Shown here: piece after piece, positions 14,316 to 25,200 of the stretch
Layout of the letters: every line of letters begins with the position of its first letter
Numbering within the stretch: position 1 is the first letter of the stretch
Assembly: GCF_020382885.2 (NCBI RefSeq)
Contig: NC_058499.1
Location: 1,758,001 to 1,822,000 of the forward strand
Source: Scatophagus argus
Lineage: Eukaryota > Chordata > Actinopteri > Scatophagidae
Length of the DNA stretch: 64,000 nucleotides
Direction of reading: 5' to 3'
The notes under the pieces: generated by a model
What the model was told of the DNA's origin: nothing
Seen by the model: the letters and a program-made list of their open reading frames with translations, nothing else
Databases searched by the model: none
Position numbers and translations under genes: made by a program

Positions 14316-14660
14316 CTTCTGCTGCCGCCTGGCCATGTCGGTGGGCTGCTTGGCGTTGAACGGGTACGCTATGCACCGCAGGACGAACACATAAATCTGA
14401 AGTTTAATCTTTCTCTCCTCTTCCTCCTTCTGGACCCGCTCGCGCTCCCTCCTCTCCTCCTCTTCACCTGTAACGCCGCTGTCTTTGGCACCTTTGCCGC
14501 GGGCAGCTCCAGGTGCGACAGGCTGTCGCTGCTGGCCGCCCGGCCGACTGTTGTCCCCTCGTTTCCCCGCCGAAGAGGCAGCCGGTTTCCGCGGAGCCTC
14601 CTGAACAACTTCTGGGTCGGACTCCCCGCCGGTGTCTTCGCTGGAGGACGGGTCCAGCAT
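14316..14660 (-). CDS. cadps2: cadps2 first coding exon (calcium-dependent secretion activator)
   Basis: CAPS proteins prime dense-core vesicles for calcium-triggered release. The exon encodes the first 115 residues, from an ATG at 14660 to a donor (AAG|GTGAGT) at 14316. It opens with MLDPSSSE, the CAPS family start. A disordered acidic/Pro-Gly linker follows, then an E/K/R-rich helix (residues 66-84), then the family signature [20 protein letters not shown] and TDMARRQQK, where the known first exon ends. The rest of the gene lies outside the window to the left. The paralogue call rests on neighbours (slc13a1, iqub, asb15, wasl); the KEEEERK stretch is somewhat like cadps, so cadps remains possible. 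The gene runs in the same direction as slc13a1. Confidence 0.88.
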
Positions 14661-15060
14661 GGCTCACGGCGCTGAGACCCCGCTTCAGACCGACAGATGA
14701 CAGGAAACAGAGAAACAACTGTGGAAGCGTTAGTTTGTTTGTTTTAGTCGACGTGGCGTTAACGACCGCACTTTCCCAACCGACGGTCCTTTCCTGACGC
14801 TGTCGGTGGTGTGTTTGGATCCACGACCTGAGCGGAACGTCGACTTTCTTTCGGGAGGGGGGGCGGAGTTTTAACGGTTAATATTTGGGGGTTGTCGCCG
14901 CGGGGATGTGTCGGAATGGCAGCGCGCGCCCGCCTCCCGTGGCTGCTGCACGGAGCTCGTGCGCACTGAGTCTGAGCGCTACAGCACACAGGTGAGCAAC
15001 CTGTAGCAGCTGACAGAAGTACAGCCGCGAAGAGGTCTCACTCTGTCCGCGTTTCGACAA
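14661..15060 (-). promoter_or_regulatory. GC-rich 5' region of cadps2
   Basis: Upstream of the cadps2 ATG, the sequence up to about 15060 is richer in G+C and CG dinucleotides than its surroundings, continuing the CG-rich first exon. That fits a CpG-island-type promoter. I see no convincing TATA box. The transcription start cannot be placed from sequence alone. Confidence 0.4.
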
Positions 15061-16704
15061 CCGCAAAACCGCGAGTCTCCTTTACGTTTTATACTATGAA
15101 TAACCCCAAACGATGCTCATTTCGGGCTAAAAGGGCGACCAAGTCAAACGCACCGCTCACCTGAATAAAATTCTCAGGTCTAAACGTTGTGTCAAACATG
15201 GGGAACAGAAGTCGGCCTGCACCTACTTAAACATCTACAGAAATTTGAAAAATCTAATCAATTAGACATTTGAATGTTGAAATATCTTCAAATGTCACTC
15301 TTGTGTCTGTATGGTAACGATGAGGCTAAGCTGCATAGCTTAGTTTAGCACAAAAAGTGGAAACTGAATGCCTTCCGTTAGCTTGCGTCTGTTCAGCAAA
15401 GCAAAGCAAACCTCACGCATTAGCAAATTCACACAAGTGAATTTCCCTAATGTGGGATCAATAAAGTTCATCTGATCTGATTACATGTTGTTTGTTTAAG
15501 TCTCACAAAAAGTTTAAACATAATTGATCACAGTTCTGCTGACAAAGTCAGGCTAGCTGCTCTGTTTGCACTCTTTGTGCTAAGCTAAGCTAAATGTAGC
15601 TTACAGTCTTAGAGAAAGAAGCCAAAAGGTAAATACGTGTTTGTCTGTTTTGTCAAAATATCAAACCCCCAGTCACAAATGTCCCTCAAAGGGCTTTCCA
15701 GTCTTTACAGCAAAGCAGCACAGTCTGGTCCTCAGACCCTCAGTCTGGCATTAGCTTCAAATGTGTGACTGATCAATAAACTCTTTGAAACCAAACTCTT
15801 CTAAGTTTTTAGCATTGGCATACATGATTACCCAGAATAACAAGGACTACAACTTTAACTACTGCACTCCACGGACTGTGCACAACTCTGTTGGGCTTTT
15901 TATATAATGTATACTGTACATGATTCACTTTAATTAAGGTTTGTGTTGTGTTTTGTCGTGATGCAGGAATTTGATTGTACAGATCTCATGTAGGCCTGCA
16001 GATGGCAGCAAAAGTAATTAATGCGATTAACCACATTCAAGAGCGCAGGTGAAGATGAACGAAGAAGACGAGCGGCCCCTTTCGCAGCTCAGGAATGGGA
16101 GGCTTTCCCTCCCGCCGTGTGAGTCCTCGTTCTGCAGAGACGATCTTTGACTTGGGACTGCAGCAACGCATGTACAGCTGGAAGGAAAACTTGTAGTTCT
16201 CACACTAAATATGTCCTCACGTACTGCATCTGTGTCATAATACGAACATGTCCTCAAAAATGTATTTATTGATACAAATATCAACAAAAAAAATCATAAT
16301 GCGGATGGACAAACTATCAGAAAGCCCTGCAGTTCAGCACACACTACAACATTACCAGCTTCAGGCGCCACAGGAACGTGATGAAGCGCATCAAGCAGAG
16401 CCGCCACTTTAGCTCAGGTTTTACATTCTCACCGTGTATTTACATGAGAACAGCCCGTTTAGACACTGCGGCCACTAGAGGGCAGCGTTTCTCTGATGTG
16501 ATTTACCACCACTTAATTACAGGAGGAGTTTACAGAGCAACACATGCATGAAGCAACAACACTGAAGACTTTCCAGCATGGAGGATTTTCATTCACTGCT
16601 ACGTTTACTGACACCACAGCCCAGTAATTATACTGTACCACAGTACTTCGAGTGCAGGTGCAGTGTGTGTTATTGTGTGCTATTTTGCATACATTCATTC
16701 AAAC
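15061..16704. other. Intergenic region between cadps2 and slc13a1
   Basis: No supportable exon. It contains an inverted-repeat element (15322-15602) with a SINE-type tail inside it (15436-15482). The stretch around 16020-16300 has open frames with no recognisable protein. The low-coordinate end of slc13a1's 3' UTR probably begins near 16705. Confidence 0.6.
15322..15602. mobile_element. Inverted-repeat element with nested SINE tail
   Basis: The left end reads AGCTTAGTTTAGCACAAAAAGTGGAAAC (split here: AGCTTAGTTTAGCACAAA, then AAGTGGAAAC). The right end on the opposite strand reads TTAGCTTAGCACAAAGAGTG, then CAAACAGAGCAGCTAGCC. The two match well as inverted termini and resemble the ends at 3252-3640. 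There is no coding content. Positions 15436-15482 carry AATTTCCCTAATGTGGGATC and AATAAAGTTCATCTGATCTG, the tail type seen in the SINE at 28495-28747, so an insertion into the element is likely. Confidence 0.5.
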
Positions 16705-16710
16705 TTTATT
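16705..16710 (-). terminator. Candidate poly(A) signal of slc13a1
   Basis: AATAAA on the minus strand (TTTATT on plus), about 410 bp beyond the slc13a1 stop codon and before the cadps2 upstream region. No competing hexamer on this strand is closer that I noticed. Transcript-end data would be decisive. Confidence 0.35.
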
Positions 16711-17008
16711 TACACTGAGACAGAGGACAAAGACTGGGGAGTTTCATTTTTTTCCTTGAACAAAAACAACAAAGAAGAAACATCAACATGAAGAAAAAAC
16801 AGTTCCAGGAGATACTTTACTGTCTGTAATAAATACACATTTCTATATAAAATCTAACATGTTTAGGCTTACAAACTGGCTGCAGTGGCCGAGCAGTCAG
16901 GGGCTCCTGAGTGTTGGGGTCAATAAAAACACCAAAGCACAACAACAACAATAAATCCTCTGTGTTTCAGTGAGTAAAACAGACGGACTTCAGAGCCTCC
17001 TTAGAAGG

Positions 17009-17103
17009 CCCTGGAGACGCCCTGAAGACGCCCTGAAGACACTCTGAAGACACTCTGAAGACACTCTGAAGACGCCCTGAAGACGCCCTCAAGACGTCCT
17101 GAG
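17009..17103 (-). repeat. 11-bp minisatellite in the slc13a1 3' UTR
   Basis: Eight to nine head-to-tail copies of an 11-bp unit (CCCTGAAGACG / CTCTGAAGACA on plus) with a few substitutions. It begins about 17 bp past the stop codon, so it lies in the mature 3' UTR of slc13a1. Confidence 0.85.
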
Positions 17104-17119
17104 GGACGAGGAGCCTTCA

Positions 17120-20100
17120 TCACGGTGCTGTGGAGTTGAACTCAGGAAGCACCGGCGCCCAGTCAGGGTACACGTCCAGAGAGAATAAGGGGACTCCCCA
17201 CGTGGCCACGGCCAACAGGACAGCCAGGACGCCGATCACATTGACGCCGAGCCCCGCCTTCACCTGCAGCGGCCATCAGGTTTAACACGTTTACATCTCA
17301 CACTGAGCCGTTTGTGCAGTTTGTGAAGCAGCGACGTAAAACCACACTCACCATGTCCGTGATGCTGATGTGTCCGTAGGCGAACACGATGGCGTTTGGC
17401 GGGTTGGACACTGGGAGCAGGAAGGAGAAGGACGTGCACAGGGTGGTGGGGATCAGGACGTACAGCGGGTTGACGTGGATGGCCTCCGCCTGAAGGGAAC
17501 ACAAACATCTGTATGTATGTATGTATTTACTTAGACACACACACACACACACACACACTCTGTGCTGCTGTAATTACTTCATCATGTCACTGCATCGCTC
17601 ACAGAGAAAACCATGCGGACGAGAGTTAGTGAAGGAGCAGCTCCGTTCGAATGTCTGAACATCGGCAGGTCAGGTCTGCAGCACGGGTTACCATGGTGAT
17701 CTGTCCAGGTTAAAAGAGAGCCAGCTTCCTGTCCGGCATCTCACTTAGCTGTCACACACTGCTGCTCTGCCTCCCTCTGAAACAGAACCGAATGCACCGC
17801 GTTGTGTGTGTGCTGCTTTGTCTCCTGAACAGGAAGTGACGTAGCCACCCTGCGCTCGCCACCGCGAACCATCAACTGCTGTTAACCTTCTGATGAAAGC
17901 TTCTGATGATGACCTTTCGTACGTTTCTGATCACATGACTCCACTGTTCAGGTTCTGTCCCATTAGCCAAGTATGCAAGAATATGGGGAAGTGCGGGATG
18001 AAGAGTAAGAACAGAACCGAAGGTAACGAGAAATAACAAAAGAAAATCTGAAACGTCTTCACGGACGATTAGGACACTTATGAGACATAAATGACAGTAA
18101 CTGGATGAGGATAAATCAATTCACAGTAATGACGGCTGACTGAGGAGATGTGAACCCACCAGAGGAGACAGGATGGGGAGGAAGATGGTGATGGTGGCGG
18201 CGTTGCTGGCCACCTCTGTTACCGTGGTGACGATGATGCAGGCGACCGTGATGGTGGCAAATACCGGCAGATCACCCAGAGGCGTCAGCAGCTCGGCCAC
18301 CCACAAAGACAGGCCTGACTCCTGCACACACACACACACACACACACACGTCATGATGACTGACGACTCGTCTTCAGGTTCTCAAGGTGTCTGGTTTCTC
18401 CCAAACCAGACCAGCACGCGTCTCCAGTCAATAAACGTGAGCCTTTCAGTCTTTTCGAGTATTTCCTTCCCTGAGAGTTTAGTTTTATTTCAGTTATGTC
18501 TCGTCTCAGATCGTCTTTCTCGCCAGGTGACACACCTCACCTTTGTGCCTTCAGCGAGCGCGAAGCCTCCACCCACCAGCAGGGCCACCTTCCACGGCAT
18601 GACGGCCTGAAACTCCGCCCAGGAGATCAGAGCCTCTGACGGAGATACAGACACATCCGGCTCATCTTCACAGACAGACAGGCAGGCAGGCAGAGAGACA
18701 GACAGACAGGCAGGCAGAGAGACAGACAGACAGACAGGCAAACAGGCAGGCAGGTAGAGAGACAGACAGGCAGGCAGAGAAAGCAGGCAGACAGACAGGT
18801 AGAGAGACAGGCAGACAGACAGGCAGGCAGGTAGAGAGACAGGCAGGCAGGCAGACAGACAGACAGGCAAAGAGACAGACAGGCAGGCAGAGAGACAGGC
18901 AGGCAGACAGGCAGAGAGACAGACAGGCAGGAAGGCACAGAGACGGACAGGCAGGCAGACAGGCAGAGAGACAGGCAAAGAGACAGGCAGGCAGGCAGAC
19001 AGGCAGGCAGGCTGAGAGACAGACAACCAGGTAGGCAGGCAGAGAGACAGACAGGCAGACAGACAGGCAGAGAGACAGACAGACAGGCAGGCAGACAGAC
19101 AGGCAGAGAAAGCAGGCAGGCAGACAGGTAGACAGACAGGCAGGCAGGCAAACAGGCAGACAGGCAGATGCTGTCTCTCTATATAATGATCACAGCTTAC
19201 TAACAGCTTACTAACAACTAACAGGCCTATGGTAGAGTACTTGACTAAATGTACTTTACATCTGGTGACCTGCTGATGTGGATGTTACATCAGAGCGATC
19301 GACCAATCACAGCTAAACTGTCGCGTCTGGCGAATTCACCATATTTTGTGGAGGGTCCGTAGGCAGGCAGGATGAAGAAGAGGAGGCCCAGCAGCAGAGC
19401 CACGGTGGCGTCGGTGATGTGGCCCGAGTGGCTGCTCGAGACAAGAACAGAAGAAACGGATCAGCCGGGACGCCGAGTCTCGTTACAGTCATTACATTAG
19501 TTCCATATGGAATACAAGAGGCAGCACATCACCACAGGAACCACCAATGCTGTGTGCTGTGGTTGTCTTTGGCCGTAGCTATAGCTACCGGTAAGAGACG
19601 GGGGACGAGAAGACGGGGCGGGAAACACCGAGACATCTTTGACTTAACGTCGTGACTCTGTTGATGATGGTTGAATTTCCGGCCATATCTTATAAATCGA
19701 CGCTGAGGCGACTTTGTGATTTATGATTTTGAGCTTTATGAATAACACTGATGCTGGAAAAGAGAAGAGAGCAGATGAAACACTCAGAGTTGTGGCTCTC
19801 ACTTTAGCTTTTAAAAATATATTCAATGAAAAGACCAAAGCCAATAGTGTATGAATCTACAGACTTCCTGTGCCCACTGATTCCTGCTGAAGATATAAAT
19901 TAATATTTAAAAACAGTTCTCAGATTAAAGGTTGTGCTCTTACAAAAGGCCTCAGTAATTCCCGCTCACTGCAGTCTCATCAGACTTGGGGAAAGTCCCT
20001 ATTTGTTCAGCACTAATTTGCGCGGCGGATTGATCCAGTGAGGCGCTCAGGATGGCGTCTGTGGGACTCACTGAGGGAAGAGGGACGCCCAGCCCGGGAT

Positions 20101-20507
20101 GAAACCTGGAGACCTGGTCAACCACAACAGCACCATCAGCAGGAAAACCACAGCGGTGAACACCTCCTGACAGCTGGAGGGAAGGCAAAAACAGATGAGT
20201 CACTGAATGACACGATGACAAGACAAGAACACGAGAGAGGATCAATGAGGGGATGACTGGATGAATAACTGAAAATGAATGAACAGTAATACAACTGACT
20301 GACCGACGGACTGACTGACTGACTGACGGGCTGACTGACTGACTGACTGACTGACTGACTGACGGACTGACTGACTGAGTGGACTGACTGACTGACTGAT
20401 GGGCTGACTGACTGACGGGCTGACTGACCGACAGACTGACTGACTGACTGACTGAGTGGACTGACTGACTGACTGACGGACTGACTGACTGAGTGGACTG
20501 ACTGACT

Positions 20508-20539
<32 letters not shown>

Positions 20540-20601
20540 GACTGACTGACTGAGTGGACTGACTGACTGACTGACTGACTGACTGAGTGGACTGACTGAC
20601 T

Positions 20602-20633
<32 letters not shown>

Positions 20634-20830
20634 GAGTGGACTGACTGACTGACTGACTGAGTGGACTGACTGACTGACTGACTGACTGACTGAGTGGACT
20701 GACTGACTGACGGGCTGACTGACTGACTGACTGAGTGGACTGACTGACTGACGGGCTGACTGACTGACTGACGGACAGACTGACTGACGGACAGACTGAC
20801 TGACTGACTGACTGAGTGGACTGACTGACT

Positions 20831-20861
<31 letters not shown>

Positions 20862-21081
20862 GGACTGACTGACTGACTGACGGGCTGACTGACTGACTGA
20901 CTGACGGACTGACTGACGGACTGACTGAGTGGACTGACTGACTGACGGGCTGACTGACTGACTGACTGAGTGGACTGACTGACTGACGGGCTGACTGACT
21001 GACGGGCTGACTGACTGACTGACGGACAGACTGACTGACGGACAGACTGACTGACTGACTGACTGAGTGGACTGACTGACT

Positions 21082-21112
<31 letters not shown>

Positions 21113-21308
21113 GGACTGACTGACTGACTGACGGGCTGACTGACTGACTGACTGACGGACTGACTGACGGACTGACTGAGTGGACTGACTGACTGACTGG
21201 CTGACTGACTGACTGACTGACGGACTGACTGACTGACTGACTGAGTGGACTGACGGGCTGACTGACTGACTGACTGACTGACTGACTGACTGAGTGGACT
21301 GACTGACT

Positions 21309-21340
<32 letters not shown>

Positions 21341-21703
21341 GAGTGGACTGACTGACGGACTGACTGAGTGGACTGACTGACGGACTGACTGAGTGGACTG
21401 ACTGACTGACTGACTGACTGACGGACTGACTGACGGGCTGACTGACTGACTGACTGAGTGGACTGACTGACTGACGGACGGACGGACGGACTGACTGACT
21501 GACGGGCTGACTGACGGACAGACTGACGGACTGACTGACTGACTGACTGGCTGACTGACTGACTGGCTGACTGACTGACTGACTGACGGACTGACTGACT
21601 GACTGACTGAGTGGACTGACGGGCTGACTGACGGACTGACTGACGGACTGACTGAGTGGACTGACTGACGGACTGACTGAGTGGACTGACTGACTGACTG
21701 ACT

Positions 21704-21735
<32 letters not shown>

Positions 21736-21859
21736 GACTGACTGAGTGGACTGACTGACGGACTGACTGAGTGGACTGACTGACTGACGGACTGACTGAC
21801 GGACTGACTGAGTGGACTGACTGACGGACTGACTGAGTGGACTGACTGACTGACTGACT

Positions 21860-21891
<32 letters not shown>

Positions 21892-21961
21892 GACTGACTG
21901 AGTGGACTGACTGACGGACTGACTGAGTGGACTGACTGACTGACTGACTGACTGACGGACT

Positions 21962-21992
<31 letters not shown>

Positions 21993-22229
21993 GGACTGAC
22001 TGACGGGCTGACTGACTGACTGACTGAGTGGACTGACTGACTGACGGACGGACGGACGGACTGACGGACTGACGGGCTGACTGACTGACTGACTGACTGA
22101 CGGACTGACTGACGGGCTGACTGACTGACTGACTGAGTGGACTGACTGACTGACGGACGGACGGACGGACTGACTGACTGACGGGCTGACTGACGGACAG
22201 ACTGACGGACTGACTGACTGACTGACTGG

Positions 22230-22266
<37 letters not shown>

Positions 22267-25200
22267 TGACTGACGGGCTGACTGACTGACTGACTGACGG
22301 GCTGACGGACTGACTGACTGACTGAGTGGACAGACTGACGGACAGACTGACCTTTAATGTGTCACCTCACTTGTTCTGTGCTAATAAAGCCTGTAAACGT
22401 CTCCCAGAGAAAACAGTCCTGAGCTACCTGAAGCTCCTCATCGGCAGTCCAGCCTTTCCTAACTCACCGACGTCACCTCGGAACACTTCACCGCCTCCAG
22501 GTGGGCTCAAATCCCACCCACTTTGCTGTTTGACATTATTAAAGGTACAAGCAAAGAAGACAACTGTGGCGAGGACGGACGACTGTCCAACATCTGTAAA
22601 CCTGAAAGCAGTGGAAATGTCTGCCCGAGACGAGAGCCTGTGAGCTGAGCAGTTTAACCGCTCAAAGATTTCACACAGAAGCCTTGGACTGCTCCCACCT
22701 GAGGACGTCAGAGGACTGTTTCTGATAGAGACGTGTCGAAGACGTCCAGCTCGAGTGGAAGACGGGGAGAGCAGTAATGTGCTTTCTGAACTGTAATGTT
22801 GTATTAGACACCTAAAGGAAAGACAGGAGCCTGAACATAAGCGTAATATGTCCACTTGGATCGATGAATGGATGAATGAATGAATGTAGATTTAACTGAC
22901 TGACTGGAGGAATGAAAGGATGACTGAATGAAGGGATGCCTGATCAATAAATGACTGAACATACGAGTGAATAAGTGAACATAAATATGAATGTATATAT
23001 AAATAAATATAATAAACACATGAATGGATTAGTGATCACCTCATCGGTCCCAGCCGCTTGTACTCGTCTTCTATCACGCTTCTTGCTGCTCTGTCTTTCT
23101 CAGACTGCTCTCCTCCACGTCGCCACGGGAACCCGAGGCTGTGTGTGTGTGTGTGTGTGTGTTCAGACAGATCATATTATTGACAGGTGACAGACAAGTG
23201 CTGACAGTGAACTAAATGATTGACTGTGATTGGTTAAAAGCACACTGAGAGCACACAGCGCTGACCCTCCGATGAAAATGTTACTGAGCATGTGCGGAAG
23301 CCAGCGGCGTCCACGGTTAACCTGTCTGATTAGCATCACACTGCTAATGCTAACATTAGCGTTGCACTCACGCTTCCATCTCAGGCTGTGCTGAGATGAA
23401 AGCAGGCGTCATGGAGTTCTGTGATTTGATCAAACGTCCATCAAGTCACTTCACATTCAGGTTCTTTGAATGTTTTTGAAGAATAAAGGTTTAGCTGGGA
23501 GGTGAACGTGGAGCAGACGGCGTGTTGACACTCACTCTGAGCCAATGAAGAGCCAGTAAAGCCACATCCACGTCAGCAGCAGCATGATCACACTGATGGG
23601 CAGGCACATCAGCAGCCAGTTCCCAAAGTTAATGCAGCTGCAGTTCGGGTAAATCCTGGATTTAAAGACACAGTCTGAAGTGGATTCATTTACATTTGTT
23701 TAAAATGCACACTGAAGCTTCCGTCCCCCTTTTACTTGTCCTTCTGTCTGTCTCACACATCTACACTCACTGGTTGAGGTACTCAGAGAAGATGAGGTTG
23801 GGCGACGTGCCGGGCAGCGTGCTGATGCCTCCGATGTTGGAGGAGTACGCCAAGCCGATGCACATGGCTTTACAAACCATCAGGTCCTGTTTGCTCCTGC
23901 TGGGAGCTGCAGCAACCTGCAAGACCACACAGAGGGACAAACGGCCCATTAGAGGCTGCATTCGTGGCAGTACTGCTGGTGGAAGCAGGACAAGCAGTAG
24001 AAGTATGAATCAGAGCTGCAAAACATGGAGTCAGACGCAGCTTTAGTAGTAATCGCAGTATCATTATGATGGCACTAACAATCATGTTTATAATAACAGC
24101 AGAAGTTGTAGTGGAACTGATGGTGCAGGAGTTTGATGTCGTGAACACAACAACTTCGTGCGGCGCCTTCTTCTTCTGCTCTGGGTTTACCAGCGAGTCG
24201 GGTGCCTACCAACAGCGACTGCACTGGAGTACAACCACGCAGTCGTGGTGTGCAGAGCCACCTTTGTGTCTGCGCTGATGTCTACCCATTGTGAAACTTT
24301 TTCAATTGTTAGCAACCAGAAACAGCAGAAACAGCAGCAGCAGAAGCTACCAGCATCAGAAGTGCTAGCAGAAGCAGTATGAGGAGCTGCAGAAGCATCG
24401 GGATCAGTGGCGGACCAACCTGAGCTGCAGCGGGCTGCGACGCGGTCTGCATCTGGACACAAGTGACCGTCTCTTCAGGAGCATCTGAACACCGCTGGCC
24501 ACTGAGGTACAAGAGGAATACAGTGAGAACAGCACAAACACCACAGAGGGACAGTGAAGGCACCAGGAGAGGACAGCAGTGATGACCGAGCAGCAGTGAA
24601 CCATCCCTCACGTACCTCACAGATTCTTTCATCTTTTCAACATGGCCGTCAGTTTCTGCACAAACAACAGACTCTGTCAGTTAGTTTTATGGAAACTAAG
24701 CCAGGCTGCTGCTCATGAATTATCGAAACTGCAATTCCCTCCCCTCTTATTTAATCCAGGACTACACATTAATGTATTCATTAAAAACACTGAGGTTGGA
24801 GAGCCCACACAACGCAGAAAATACAGTACAAATAAGTACTGTGAGGTCAAATGAGTTCAGTGTGTGTGTGTGTGTGTTCACATTCTGCAGAAAGACAGAG
24901 CAATGCGTTGATCCAGGTACCGTCCAGCTGCAGGGTGGGGTTGTCTTCACCGGCACATCCCCCCTCCTTGGCCTTCAGGATCTGCTGGAGAACAGCCTCC
25001 ACGATGGGCATCACCATGGTAACAGCCGACGTGTTTTGGACCCACATGGAGATAAACGCACAGCCGGACATGAAGCCCAACATCAGCCTGGAGACAACAG
25101 CGTGGCGCTCAGAGCAGGAACATCCACAAGAACCTCATGTGCACCACCACACGCTGTCACTTCCTGAGCCACTGACACCCGCTGAAACAGCGAGCCAGCT

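Noticed and set aside
14172-14675. 167-aa plus-strand open frame.
   Set aside because: Opposite the cadps2 first exon; open only because of the high GC content.
18490-19151. Long minus-strand open frames (174-178 aa) rich in Cys, Leu, Pro and Ser.
   Set aside because: They are translations of the CAGG/CAGA array and overlap the true slc13a1 exon 11 in another frame; no start or splice support.
20290-22350. CRISPR-like regular repeats.
   Set aside because: A vertebrate tetranucleotide satellite without unique spacers.
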